Positions 6,824 to 15,573 of a stretch of DNA of 18,753 nucleotides are shown here, one piece after another (position 1 is the first letter of the stretch; every line of letters begins with the position of its first letter). The DNA lies in contig JAGCSE010000127.1 of NCBI GenBank assembly GCA_017964325.1, positions 1 to 18,753 on the forward strand, written 5' to 3'. Source of the stretch: Victivallales bacterium. GTDB lineage: Bacteria; Verrucomicrobiota; Lentisphaeria; Oligosphaerales; Oligosphaeraceae. The translations under genes and the position numbers were made by a program. Under the pieces are notes generated by a model. That model ran no database searches. It was not told the origin of the DNA and saw only the letters and a program-made list of their open reading frames with translations.

Positions 6824-7291
6824 CTATTTGTTGATTTGCACAATCTTGCCATCAATAACATCGATGCCATTTTTTTCGAGCCATCCCTCCGCCTTTTCAT
6901 TGTGGAATTTGTTCTTGACGGCGTACCATTCGTCAAGAAGGCCTTCTGTATCCACGGCGTTGCGGAATGCCGCAAACGGATGCCTGCCGCGAAGGGCGTG
7001 AAACAGCCGTTGATTGTCATGCTGTTCCGCAAAATCCTCCATCAAATTATACTCTATATATGAAGGCAGCGTTTCAATTTTTATCAACTGATGCGTACGA
7101 GCTTCCTTGAGTTCTTCAGCAGACAAACATAAATCCATACAATTTATGTCAAAGTCATCATCCATTATATTCTCTGGATAGGGCAGAATTTCCTGCTCTG
7201 TTAAATCAAGGAAAGGCGTTTCTTCGCTTGTATCCATCGTGAGAGCCTCCGCGATTTCCTCTATCAAATCCTTTTTTGAAGATATTGACAT
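6824..7291 (-). CDS. UPF0158 family protein
   Basis: A 155-residue acidic cytoplasmic protein of the uncharacterised UPF0158 family. The family core is visible in residues 75-143: LPSYIEYNLMEDFAE (75-89), then ALRGRHPFAAFRNAV (99-113), EGLLDEWYAVK (116-126) and EGWLEKNGID (135-144). The N-terminal half is acidic and variable (DLTEQEILPYPE, DDDFDIN), as is usual. AGGAG (7302-7298) lies 6 bases before the ATG at 7291. It is the last gene of the putative MgtC/DUF4091 operon, 32 bp behind the giant enzyme. No enzymatic residues are known for the family, and the context does not suggest a function. Confidence 0.8.
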   Translation of the reverse strand: MSISSKKDLIEEIAEALTMDTSEETPFLDLTEQEILPYPENIMDDDFDINCMDLCLSAEELKEARTHQLIKIETLPSYIEYNLMEDFAEQHDNQRLFHALRGRHPFAAFRNAVDTEGLLDEWYAVKNKFHNEKAEGWLEKNGIDVIDGKIVQINK

Positions 7292-7323
7292 TTGCTGCTC
7301 CTATTCATTGCTCTACTGAAGCA

Positions 7324-10300
7324 TCATCGAATGGTGAATATTTTCTTTTCCGCGTGTCCCAAAACACGTTTTGTCTTCACGTCACGCAGTTCCGCGCAGA
7401 TTTCGTCTAATGGCAGGAAAGCGCCTTCTGCCAGTCTGATTAGCGCTAAATTGTCTTTTTCCCTTAATTTAACGACTGTCTTCCTGTCGGGATTCGACTT
7501 TGCCCAGACGGCCATTTCCAGTTCCTGCTCTTCATCCGCGCCGTATTGCATATGCCCCAAGCACAGCCAGTTCCATCTGTCGGTAAACGGCCAATTTGGC
7601 TCCAAGGACATCACTTCCGGAACGGTTCTCTGCTGCATCCGTTTGTCCAGAATTTTGCCATCTTTATCCTTCAACAATACAAGCACTTGCAATTCACCGC
7701 CTTGCTTCAATTGAATCTCCTGTTCAATGAGCTTCAAATCAACTGTCGGCCTGTCAAAATCAATTTTGTCGGATAGTTCAATACCTGTATAAGTGACCGT
7801 TCTCTGATCAACCATCTGTCCATTCGCTATAAGCTTGTAATCAATGCACAGCGACAAGTCTTTGTAATACGTTCCTTCACGCAGGAAAACTCTCATTTTA
7901 CTGTTTCCGGGCTTCACATCGTCAAGAGCGACGCCACCAGCCAATAGCGTGCCTTTAAAGTTCGCCTCGCCGAAACGGCGCGGCTCGCCGAAACGGTCCC
8001 CCGTAGGCGACCAGCAGATTAGTTCGAACACTTCCAGCGGACGGCGTTCACGGCAGACATTGAAGCCAAACAAAGGCCCCAATATTTTCAAATCCGCTAA
8101 CGGAATCGCCATTTCCACCGTCCAACAATCATCACCACGGCTCGCTGCCGTCTTCAGCGACGGCGTCCACGATCCCTTTGTTCCACCCGTGTAGTAATAT
8201 CCTAAACTGTTGACGCAGATTTGATAGTAATCGTTTTTACGATAGTCTGAATCAAAGAAAATCTCCACGCAGTCGTCGCTATAGACCGCCCCCTGATTTT
8301 CGCGCACATTCGTAATGATGTTGCCCATGAGCTTCTCTTCGCACTCCACGGCGACATACAGATTGACGCCGTCCGTTGTCACCCACGCCTTCGTGTTCGC
8401 CGTCGGCTTGCCACTGCCGTCCATCAACGAGAAGTTGTCCATGATGCCCGCCGTTTTCCAGCAATCATCATCAAGCTTGCCATCCAATGCAGGACCGTTT
8501 TTGCAATTTCCCACCGTTACATGATGCTTATTAGGAATATATAACCCTATATTTTTTCCACCCCAGCCAGAATTTGAAACGGCACCTCCCAGCTGGCAGG
8601 CCAACACGGCTGTCTTTCCATTTTGTGTCTTTTCCGACAAGCCAAGCAACTCTTCAATTTGTCCTGCAATGATTTCGCGCGCCCTGTCGTAATCTTCAAG
8701 CTCCCATCCATTATTCAGATTCAGAAAACCAGAGATGAAGCCTTTTTTGTCTCTGTCATCTCCCATATCCGTGAATTTCGCCTCATTCCGCACGACTGGC
8801 CTATATTGTATGCTTTCCAAAATCGCATCCAACACACGTTGCGCATAATCTGCCTTCTCGCCAGGACGCTCTTTGATCAACTGCTGCAAATACTTAATGT
8901 ATTTATAGTCATCGATTCCCTCCCGTGCGCTGACCAGCCCAATGCCCGGCCCGCCTTTGATCTTCCCTTCGCCCGGATAATAGTTCGTCGTGTCGCCCAA
9001 CGGCGAATCAAAATCGTTGAACGGACTTCCATGGAAGCTTCTGAAGGCCCAGTTGAACACGCCGTCCGCACCGCTTCGGATTTGGAAAAAGCCTGCCACA
9101 TAACGGCTTGTGACAGGACGATAACTCTCCACGTCGCAGTTGTAGAGCATTGCCAGCTTGCCTTCTTTCTTCAGCTTCGCCATGATTTCGGGCGTTCCGA
9201 CGGTGCCGTTGTAGTTCCATACATCCGCAAACGGTCCCGCTACATTATGGAAATAGGCGTCGCCCGGCCCGTCCTGCTCCGTGCGCAGGCCGGGAACTTG
9301 TTTCAGCGATTTCAGCAGATTGACATTCTCGTCCATCGCAGCCTTGCCGCGCCAAGCGGGTTCATCTACCGGTTGCACAATCAGTTCCGCCCAGCCACGA
9401 TTTTTCACTTCCTCCAGCATGGCACGCCAGAACGCCTGATGTACCGTAAAGAACTCGTCATGAGTCACTTTCAACCCCTGCTTTCGGGCGAACGTCACAC
9501 CTGGATCCGCCAGCAAAATGATAGGACATGGATAGCCATGCCGTTTGTACGCATCCATCGCCGTCACAAACGCATCGTCCTTTCTCCACGACAGGATGAC
9601 TTTTCCATTTTCATAACGACAATCATCGACGTTTGGCGCAATGCACAGCCCAAGTGATGTCATGCCTAGACTTCGCATATATGCCAAGTCACTGTCAATC
9701 AACGCAATGTCACCTGGATGTGTATAGTATTCGCCGAAATACTGCGTCTTTTCGTCGGGCAAGGCAAAGCCTCGTACGCGGATTTGCACGGGTATTGACT
9801 TCTTCACACCATCTAAATCCAATTCTGCCATACCCTTATATAGTCCCGCCTTCGCATCTTTCGAAATAGCGACATCCAACCAAAAGGAACGAGTCGTCCG
9901 GCTTTTGATTTCAAGCGTCTGCTCCCTGTCCAATATCATGGGGATATCCGCATAATATGATTTTGACTGGTAGGTTGGCCGTTTGTTCATGCAACGGATG
10001 GTGCTGATGGAGAAGGCGTTGGGTGAAATCGTCCCGCCATCCGCGCTTTTCAGATCTTCCGGAAATGAAATCGCGACCGTCATCAAGTCCTTCAACGCGT
10101 GGACGGAAAGCGTCATCGGCTCCGTCTCGCCCGGACACGCCGTTGCATCCAACACGACATCAGAGGAATATGCAAGATTCGGCTTCACATTCGGAAACAC
10201 ATGCTTCATCCAATGGGCACGGAACAGTTGCGCCCCCATGGCTTTCTCCTCCTCCGTGACCGCGCGATAGTCCCCCGCTGGTCTATAGACGTATTCCTTG

Positions 10301-10818
10301 AACGTTCCGACCTTGTCACTTAGGCACAGGTTATCCAGCCAGATCGTTGAATCCTCACGCGGCATCCGACGGTAAAGAAGAATGTTCTTCGGATATTTGG
10401 GATTGCCGTCCGCATCCTTCATGTTCAGGAACAACTGGACTGGCGTCTTCTGGCGGGGCTGCACACCGATGCCGCCGTAAATAGGCGTTCCCTCCGCAAA
10501 ATCCATGCGGTAGCTAATGTCCAGATTCGCCTCCTCCTCATGCCAGATGGACAATGAAAGGACATTCTGGCCTTTATATTCCTCCGGTGTGAACGAAATA
10601 TTGACACCTGGCCACGTGTCCTTTGCAGCTCCCTTGAAGAAAATTTTTGCGCTCTTCGCGCCGTCCGCCGCATGCCCGCTGACGATTTCCATGAAGGCAC
10701 CATTTGCCCACACATGGCTTTGCCAGTTTTCCCCATCCTCAAAAGATATCCTCCCCTGTCCATGCAACCTCCCAACAGCAACAATGGCAACCAATGCCGC
10801 AAAGAACCATTTTCGCAT
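7324..10818 (-). CDS. Secreted DUF4091/GH123-like enzyme with CBM9-like domain
   Basis: An 1164-residue exported protein. Signal peptide in residues 1-20 (MRKWFFAALVAIVAVGRLHG, then QG). Residues about 22-170 form a beta-sandwich, carbohydrate-binding-like region (FEDGENWQ ... IWLDNLCL). Residues about 215-650 match the DUF4091 (GH123-like) barrel with its N-terminal beta-domain: GLYKGMAELDLDG (325-337), VRGFALPDE (348-356), VQPVDEPAW (481-489) holding the neighbouring acids D485-E486 expected of GH123-type substrate-assisted catalysis, and the closing AREGIDDYKYI (631-641). Residues about 775-955 look like a CBM9-like domain (ALDGKLDDDCW ... YSDDCVEIFFD ... WTVEMAIPL). The last 200 residues are unassigned. 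AGGAGT lies 7 bases before the start. GH123 members cleave beta-N-acetylgalactosaminides, but DUF4091 proteins are mostly untested, so the substrate is open. 21 bp behind mgtC. Confidence 0.83.
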   Translation of the reverse strand: MRKWFFAALVAIVAVGRLHGQGRISFEDGENWQSHVWANGAFMEIVSGHAADGAKSAKIFFKGAAKDTWPGVNISFTPEEYKGQNVLSLSIWHEEEANLDISYRMDFAEGTPIYGGIGVQPRQKTPVQLFLNMKDADGNPKYPKNILLYRRMPREDSTIWLDNLCLSDKVGTFKEYVYRPAGDYRAVTEEEKAMGAQLFRAHWMKHVFPNVKPNLAYSSDVVLDATACPGETEPMTLSVHALKDLMTVAISFPEDLKSADGGTISPNAFSISTIRCMNKRPTYQSKSYYADIPMILDREQTLEIKSRTTRSFWLDVAISKDAKAGLYKGMAELDLDGVKKSIPVQIRVRGFALPDEKTQYFGEYYTHPGDIALIDSDLAYMRSLGMTSLGLCIAPNVDDCRYENGKVILSWRKDDAFVTAMDAYKRHGYPCPIILLADPGVTFARKQGLKVTHDEFFTVHQAFWRAMLEEVKNRGWAELIVQPVDEPAWRGKAAMDENVNLLKSLKQVPGLRTEQDGPGDAYFHNVAGPFADVWNYNGTVGTPEIMAKLKKEGKLAMLYNCDVESYRPVTSRYVAGFFQIRSGADGVFNWAFRSFHGSPFNDFDSPLGDTTNYYPGEGKIKGGPGIGLVSAREGIDDYKYIKYLQQLIKERPGEKADYAQRVLDAILESIQYRPVVRNEAKFTDMGDDRDKKGFISGFLNLNNGWELEDYDRAREIIAGQIEELLGLSEKTQNGKTAVLACQLGGAVSNSGWGGKNIGLYIPNKHHVTVGNCKNGPALDGKLDDDCWKTAGIMDNFSLMDGSGKPTANTKAWVTTDGVNLYVAVECEEKLMGNIITNVRENQGAVYSDDCVEIFFDSDYRKNDYYQICVNSLGYYYTGGTKGSWTPSLKTAASRGDDCWTVEMAIPLADLKILGPLFGFNVCRERRPLEVFELICWSPTGDRFGEPRRFGEANFKGTLLAGGVALDDVKPGNSKMRVFLREGTYYKDLSLCIDYKLIANGQMVDQRTVTYTGIELSDKIDFDRPTVDLKLIEQEIQLKQGGELQVLVLLKDKDGKILDKRMQQRTVPEVMSLEPNWPFTDRWNWLCLGHMQYGADEEQELEMAVWAKSNPDRKTVVKLREKDNLALIRLAEGAFLPLDEICAELRDVKTKRVLGHAEKKIFTIR

Positions 10819-10839
10819 TGAGCTACTCCTACCGAAACA

Positions 10840-11574
10840 TCAGCCGTTTCGTTTGAACGATACTAATTTGATTTTCGGATAATGTTCGTTTATGTCATGG
10901 ATAAGCTTGAAGGCGTGTTCTGTATTTGACTCATGGAACCGACCTTCCACATAAAAGTCACCCGTCACAAGATTTGCCTCATGATTCACTGTTATGTTCA
11001 ATGTCGCCACGGAAAAATGTGCATATTTATGATCTCCCTTGATGAATTTGTAAATCTCATGCATGTCTTCGCTGCTTTCTCCGATGATATTCAATTGGAA
11101 CGGGAAGATGCGATTCATTTTCTTTTCATACCACTTGCCGATGAAAACCAGTATCAATTCACCACCCGTCATCGCCAAAGCGATCATGATCTGATTGGCG
11201 CCACAGGCCATGCCGACCGCCGCGGAAAACCACAGGCAGGCAGCCGTTGTAAGTCCTTTGATTGTAAAACCTTCCTTTACAATCGTTCCTGCACCAAGGA
11301 AACCTATGCCGGACACAATCTGTGCGGCGATTCGCCCGACGTCGCCGCGCAGATTCTCAGCACCGGGAAAAGGCAGTGCGCATGATGGTATAAGCAGCGA
11401 CAGCTGCGTGAACATCGCCGATCCAAGCGCCACCAGCATGTGCGTCCGCAAACCGGCAGAACGACCATGCAAGTCACGTTCCCAGCCTACCATGACTCCG
11501 CATATCGCCGCAAATAGCAACCTTTTCAGTAACTCGAAAAACAAATGCCAGTCTTGTGAACCGTATAAATCCAT
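10840..11574 (-). CDS. MgtC/SapB family membrane protein
   Basis: A 244-residue inner-membrane protein of the MgtC/SapB family, linked to growth at low Mg2+, acid tolerance and control of the F-type ATP synthase in pathogens; free-living homologues are less understood. Seen: GWERDLHGRSAGLRTHMLVA (30-49) and GSAMF, then D78-V-G-R-IAAQIVSGIGFLGAG (78-96) and GLTTAACLWFSAAVG (107-121), the conserved MgtC motifs, with about four to five membrane segments in residues 13-147. A soluble C-terminal domain (155-244) resembles the ACT-like tail of many members. AAGGAG lies shortly before the ATG. It heads a likely operon with the DUF4091 enzyme and UPF0158, and an imperfect hairpin lies in its leader at 11612-11642. 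Confidence 0.88.
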   Translation of the reverse strand: MDLYGSQDWHLFFELLKRLLFAAICGVMVGWERDLHGRSAGLRTHMLVALGSAMFTQLSLLIPSCALPFPGAENLRGDVGRIAAQIVSGIGFLGAGTIVKEGFTIKGLTTAACLWFSAAVGMACGANQIMIALAMTGGELILVFIGKWYEKKMNRIFPFQLNIIGESSEDMHEIYKFIKGDHKYAHFSVATLNITVNHEANLVTGDFYVEGRFHESNTEHAFKLIHDINEHYPKIKLVSFKRNG

Positions 11575-11611
11575 AGGAACTCCTTTTTATCCTTAATGGA
11601 CAAATGGAAAC

Positions 11612-11642
11612 CAGCAGCCGAAACCTGCCATTCCGGTTGCTG
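11612..11642 (-). promoter_or_regulatory. Imperfect hairpin in the mgtC-like leader
   Basis: Arms CAGCAGCCG (11612-11620) and CGGTTGCTG (11634-11642) pair at 8 of 9 positions on the mRNA strand of mgtC (one A.C mismatch; a G.U pair on the other strand), with a 13-base loop. It starts 38 bases before the mgtC-like ATG. No T-run follows, so not a terminator by itself. A leader-RNA role is only a suggestion. Confidence 0.4.
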
Positions 11643-11764
11643 TGAAATGAAACGCTTCTTATTATTTTTTACTTGTAATTATTAATATTGTTCCTTGTTT
11701 TTAAATAATCAACACAGTATTTTATTTTTTTGAAGATTTTTTTTTGTTTTTAATCAAGGAACAA

Positions 11765-13762
11765 ATGATGAATGGTGAATTGTGGATATGGACGGAGTTG
11801 CTGGCGTTTGACAACACACAGCCAGACATGGGAGTGAAGGAATATCTGGAGCATGTCCAGACCATTCCAGATGGCATTTCCATTTTAAGTGGAATTGATT
11901 TAATTCTATATCATAAGCCATTGGCGGAGGAGGTGGTCTTGCCACCCATGGTCTGCTCGCGCAATGGGCATCTTTCCAATGGGATACGCAATCGACAGGA
12001 ATGGACGAATTTCCAAATCCGAAATCTTGTGGCTGAATTGCAAAAACATGGAATCAAAGTGTTGCTTTCTGTTTTCGAAACGCGAATGCAGAATTTCTGG
12101 GAGAAAGAATTCAGCAATGAATACTGTCCTGAACACCGTTATGCGTTCATTGGCAAGCTGAACGATGGGCGCAGTGCAGGAAATTTTTTCATCAGACAGT
12201 TGAATGCAACACTAAACGATTATGGCTTCGATGGTTGGCACGCCGCAGACACCATCGTCGCCTGTTGGTCCATTCTTGATTATCCAACGGATCAAGTGAT
12301 TCAAGAATTCGCCAGAAATCATCCCGAACTGCAGCTGCCTGATTTCATTTTTGAAGATGCTTCCCGAACGGAAGATCATTCCAGGCGTCTGCAAAAGTTG
12401 CAATATCTCCAGAAAAACTGCTGGCAAGTCTGGAACGATGCCATGCTTTCCGCATGGATGGATTTTTGGGAGAAGGCCATTCGGACTTTGCATGAAAACA
12501 ACAAGCTCGTCATGGTGAATTCGCCCAACACAAAATCCATTTTTGGCGCACTGCAATACATGAGCATGGATTACCGTTTGTTGGCGAAATGGAAAATCGA
12601 TTACCTGCTGGTGGAATCAACTTCTGCCGCTGCCGAACTGATCTGGCATAACCGCCGCCTTGTTCATGAATTCGACGCCGTCATGTCGGAAATGACAGCC
12701 GCCATGCCAGGCGTGAAAATCATCATTATGCCGTCCGTCAAAGATATTGTGGAGACGTATGACGCTCTTGAACATGCCCCTTGTCTGTATGAACGCGACT
12801 TGTATATGCAGACCGCCCAACATATTTTACATAACGGCAAGCTCAAAAGATGCGCGGATGGTCTCATTGTTTGTCTTGGTGATTGTATTGACGATCATCA
12901 ATGGCGGCAGTTGCATGAACTGTATGATACGGCGTTTCATTTTCAGGCTGTCAAAACAGGCGAACTTGTCTGGCTGCATGATTCCGCCATGTTCGATGCC
13001 CTGCGGGAGGAACACCATCAATTCGGCACATGGTCACCGTCGCAACAGATCAACGAAATTCGCAATCTTCGTTCCATCGACATATCGACAATTGCAGATG
13101 TTTCAGAATTGCCGTATGTTACACAGCCGATTATTGCATTGGACGTTCATTTGTGGTCACCTGAAAAACGCAAAGCACTTCTTGCTTCCAAATTACCGAT
13201 GATTTTGACTGGACACTTTCAGGATGGCGACCTGCCAACAGAAGCTGAAACTATCCGCTGGACAGATGCAACAAACGGATACGCATGGTGTTGCATTTTT
13301 CTGAACTGGCCGTCTCTTCGTCCAGGCATTTGCGAAATACAAGAAGAAACCAGTTATCAGAGAAAGCCTTTCGACGACAGCGTCCCGTTTAGCCTCTATC
13401 GCGCCTTTTATCCGCATCTGGACATACCATCTGCCTTCTGGGAAGCCGTCGCAAACCGCATTCGTGAGCTGCTTGGTCCACAACTACTTCAGAATGAAGA
13501 AGATGGCATCCAAATGATGAGTCAATGTGCCGCTGATGGTGGTGAGTTGATTCATCTGATTTCATGGAAGGATTATTATGTAAAGCCGCGCTTCGAAATC
13601 ACTAAACCACCTGTGGCAATCACGAAGGAAAGCCGTTTCCCGAAAATCCAGCTGGGGACACGGGACTGCCTGCTGTCCGTTGTGGATCCAATCCGTAGGA
13701 TGCCATTGTATATTACCCCGAAGGGGGTGTTGTCATTCGTTATCCATGTACGACAAAATTAA
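11765..13762 (+). CDS. Unrecognised TIM-barrel-like protein, possibly an intracellular glycoside hydrolase
   Basis: A 665-residue protein I cannot assign to a named family. It has no signal peptide or membrane segment. Residues 1-300 alternate strands and helices like a (beta/alpha)8 barrel: DGISILSGIDLILYH (36-50), HGIKVLLSVFETRM (95-108), NDYGFDGWHAADTIVACW (151-168), LVMVNSP (248-254) and KIDYLLVES (277-285) with E284 at a strand end. Residues about 390-515 resemble the GATase-like middle domain and 575-665 a C-terminal beta-sandwich, recalling GH42-type layouts; this is inference. AAGGA (11756-11760) is 4 bases before the ATG at 11765 and 7 before a second ATG at 11768, so the start is 11765 or 11768; a TTG at 11744 is unlikely. 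First gene of a rightward run, 86 bp before resB, behind an AT-rich divergent region shared with mgtC. Confidence 0.55.
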   Translation: MMNGELWIWTELLAFDNTQPDMGVKEYLEHVQTIPDGISILSGIDLILYHKPLAEEVVLPPMVCSRNGHLSNGIRNRQEWTNFQIRNLVAELQKHGIKVLLSVFETRMQNFWEKEFSNEYCPEHRYAFIGKLNDGRSAGNFFIRQLNATLNDYGFDGWHAADTIVACWSILDYPTDQVIQEFARNHPELQLPDFIFEDASRTEDHSRRLQKLQYLQKNCWQVWNDAMLSAWMDFWEKAIRTLHENNKLVMVNSPNTKSIFGALQYMSMDYRLLAKWKIDYLLVESTSAAAELIWHNRRLVHEFDAVMSEMTAAMPGVKIIIMPSVKDIVETYDALEHAPCLYERDLYMQTAQHILHNGKLKRCADGLIVCLGDCIDDHQWRQLHELYDTAFHFQAVKTGELVWLHDSAMFDALREEHHQFGTWSPSQQINEIRNLRSIDISTIADVSELPYVTQPIIALDVHLWSPEKRKALLASKLPMILTGHFQDGDLPTEAETIRWTDATNGYAWCCIFLNWPSLRPGICEIQEETSYQRKPFDDSVPFSLYRAFYPHLDIPSAFWEAVANRIRELLGPQLLQNEEDGIQMMSQCAADGGELIHLISWKDYYVKPRFEITKPPVAITKESRFPKIQLGTRDCLLSVVDPIRRMPLYITPKGVLSFVIHVRQN

Positions 13763-13834
13763 CATAGTTGTTTAAACCTTGTGGCATCTTGTTGAGAAAC
13801 ATACAACAGCCATTATATTTTTCAAAAGTTTTTT

Positions 13835-13840
13835 GAGGAG
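13835..13840 (+). promoter_or_regulatory. Ribosome binding site deciding the TTG start of ResB
   Basis: GAGGAG, 8 bases before the TTG at 13849. No ATG or GTG with such a site occurs nearby, and the TTG gives a normal N-terminus before the first membrane segment. Confidence 0.7.
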
Positions 13841-13848
13841 ATTTCTGT

Positions 13849-14763
13849 TTGGCAGATTGCGGCAGAAAAACAGTTCATTTAGGCAAACACAAAAAAACAA
13901 TCACATCCGTGGATAAATTCATTCTTCTAATCGTTCTCTTCCTTTTGGCTGGCGCCATTCCGTTGCACGGCGGTCTCGAACTCGCCGTTTTCAGAACACC
14001 CGTCTTCTGGACGCTTCTCGCCATTCTCGCCGTGTGGTGCGTAGTCGCTTGTTTTAGGCTAAAACGCTTCAAGTCACTGCGTGGCATAGGCTTCCTGCTT
14101 GCACATGGCGGTGTCGCACTTCTCTTGCTAGGCGCGGCAATCGGTCTTTTCGCCGGCAAGAAGACACAGTTCGCCGCCTATATCGGAGCATCGCCGGCCA
14201 ACGAACTGCCAGCCCCCGATAACACAACCTATCCACTCGACTTCTCCCTTGCCGTCACGGACTTGAAAGTTGAGTACTATCCGCCTTCCTACAACTATTA
14301 CGCACCACCTGAAAAGGATGGAGAAGACTATACGCTCGTCAAGACATTGAAGCCCAATATGGACGGGACCATCACCCTCCCGAAACACGGTGGTTCTATT
14401 GCAAGGGAGACACTTGTTGATGATGACGGAAATTGGAAGCCGCAAGTGTTTATGGACAATGGTTATCTGCTTCACAAGGCCGCTCCGACTCCAAAGCTGT
14501 TTGAAGCGACGGCGCAGCTCTCCGTCTCTGATGGAGATGTTCTGCCACCGCAAAAGTTCAGTGTCAACCACCCGCTCTGCTTCCACGGTTGGCGATTCTA
14601 TCTGATGTCGTATGATGTTCAAAATAATGAATACATCGTCCTGACGGCGCGGCATGATCCAGGCCGCGGTTGCGTTATAACGGGCATCTGGATGATTATT
14701 ATCGGCGTCGCCATCCTCTGCTGGTTCTCGCAATCTCCTACGGAGGTATCACGTAATGTTTAA
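13849..14763 (+). CDS. resB: ResB-like System II cytochrome c biogenesis protein (TTG start)
   Basis: With CcsA, ResB/Ccs1 forms the System II complex that carries haem across the membrane and attaches it to CXXCH sites of exported apocytochromes c. The 304 residues show membrane segments at about 22-40, 52-69 and 79-102, the last containing H86 in FLLAHGGVALLLLGA; an extracytoplasmic region at about 105-270; the ResB motif NHPLCFHGWRFYLMSYD (240-256) followed by YIVLTARHDPG; and a final membrane segment (276-293). It is shorter than typical ResB (400-600 residues), close to the compact form seen in some anaerobes. Start is TTG with a GAGGAG site. Its end overlaps ccsA by 8 bp, indicating translational coupling. 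No c-type cytochrome gene is in the window. Confidence 0.85.
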   Translation: MADCGRKTVHLGKHKKTITSVDKFILLIVLFLLAGAIPLHGGLELAVFRTPVFWTLLAILAVWCVVACFRLKRFKSLRGIGFLLAHGGVALLLLGAAIGLFAGKKTQFAAYIGASPANELPAPDNTTYPLDFSLAVTDLKVEYYPPSYNYYAPPEKDGEDYTLVKTLKPNMDGTITLPKHGGSIARETLVDDDGNWKPQVFMDNGYLLHKAAPTPKLFEATAQLSVSDGDVLPPQKFSVNHPLCFHGWRFYLMSYDVQNNEYIVLTARHDPGRGCVITGIWMIIIGVAILCWFSQSPTEVSRNV

Positions 14764-15538
14764 CGAAACGACATTTATCATCTTTTCCGCCACTGCCGCA
14801 ATTGGTTATGGAGTCAGTTTTGTATTCGGCATCATGAAACGACAGTGTTCCGCCATCGGCGTATTCATAGCTGCATGGCTTCTCAATTTGCTGACCATCA
14901 TCGGCAACTACGTCGTCTGTGGCCATCCGCCATTCGGCAACATGGTCCATGTACTCGTCTTCCTGTCGCTTTGTTTTCTTCCATTGCATCTCGTTGTCCG
15001 AAAACGCTTTGGCCTTGATTGGACGTTGCCGCATTTCGCCTTCGCCTCGCTCTTCCCGCTCATCGGCACGTTCTTCATGGAGCGCAATCTCGCATGGCAA
15101 CGCGTTCCCGCCTTGCAGTCGCCATGGTTCGTCCCACACGTCCTTTCCTACATGGTCTCCTACGCGACCGCCGCCGTCGCCTTCCTATTGATGCTCACCA
15201 GCCTCTGCACACGCAACGAAGAGCTGAAGTTGAAACGCCACAACGCCGCCCGCTCCGTCATTCGTATCGCCTTGCCGCTTATGACATTCGGACTTTGGAG
15301 CGGCGCCCTTTGGGCTGAAGAGGCATGGGGCATCTACTGGTCGTGGGACCCCAAGGAGACATGGGCTCTCATAACATGGTGCCTCTATCTCGCCTCCCTC
15401 CACGCCTATTACCGTCCAGATGGCCGCAAACGCGCCGTCTGGACGCATCTTCTGGCGTTCTCCGCGCTCGTCGTCACATTTCTTGTCGTCAACCTCCTGC
15501 CGAAATTCAGCAATACACTCCACAGCTACGCCAAGTAA
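14756..15538 (+). CDS. ccsA: CcsA-like System II cytochrome c assembly protein
   Basis: The haem-handling integral membrane subunit of System II cytochrome c maturation (CcmC/CcmF/CcsA superfamily). In 260 residues with about eight membrane segments the WWD haem-binding motif is clear: WGIYWSWDPKETWALITW (191-208). Candidate haem-ligand histidines flank it: H128 in WFVPHVLSYMVSYA and H256 in the C-terminal NTLHSYA, both at positions typical for the family; H216 (SLHAYY) lies between. GGAGG (14742-14746) is 9 bases before the ATG, inside the resB coding sequence. It overlaps resB by 8 bp and is followed after 35 bp by a large secreted hydrolase on the same strand, so the four genes may share a transcript. 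Confidence 0.92.
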   Translation: MFNETTFIIFSATAAIGYGVSFVFGIMKRQCSAIGVFIAAWLLNLLTIIGNYVVCGHPPFGNMVHVLVFLSLCFLPLHLVVRKRFGLDWTLPHFAFASLFPLIGTFFMERNLAWQRVPALQSPWFVPHVLSYMVSYATAAVAFLLMLTSLCTRNEELKLKRHNAARSVIRIALPLMTFGLWSGALWAEEAWGIYWSWDPKETWALITWCLYLASLHAYYRPDGRKRAVWTHLLAFSALVVTFLVVNLLPKFSNTLHSYAK

Positions 15539-15573
15539 CCATTTGCCACAACATAGCCCATAGGACTCCGAAC

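Noticed and set aside
8623..9657. 344-codon plus-strand open frame inside the DUF4091 gene
   Set aside because: Antisense to a clear 1164-aa secreted enzyme with domain motifs throughout; no ribosome site and Ile/Arg/His-rich shadow composition.
13770..13777. GTTTAAAC palindrome after the TIM-barrel-like gene
   Set aside because: Too short to be more than chance in AT-rich spacer; no terminator structure around it.
13787..13830. Promoter for resB (TTGTTG ... ATTATA)
   Set aside because: Spacing and matches are poor; read-through from the upstream gene 86 bp away is as likely.
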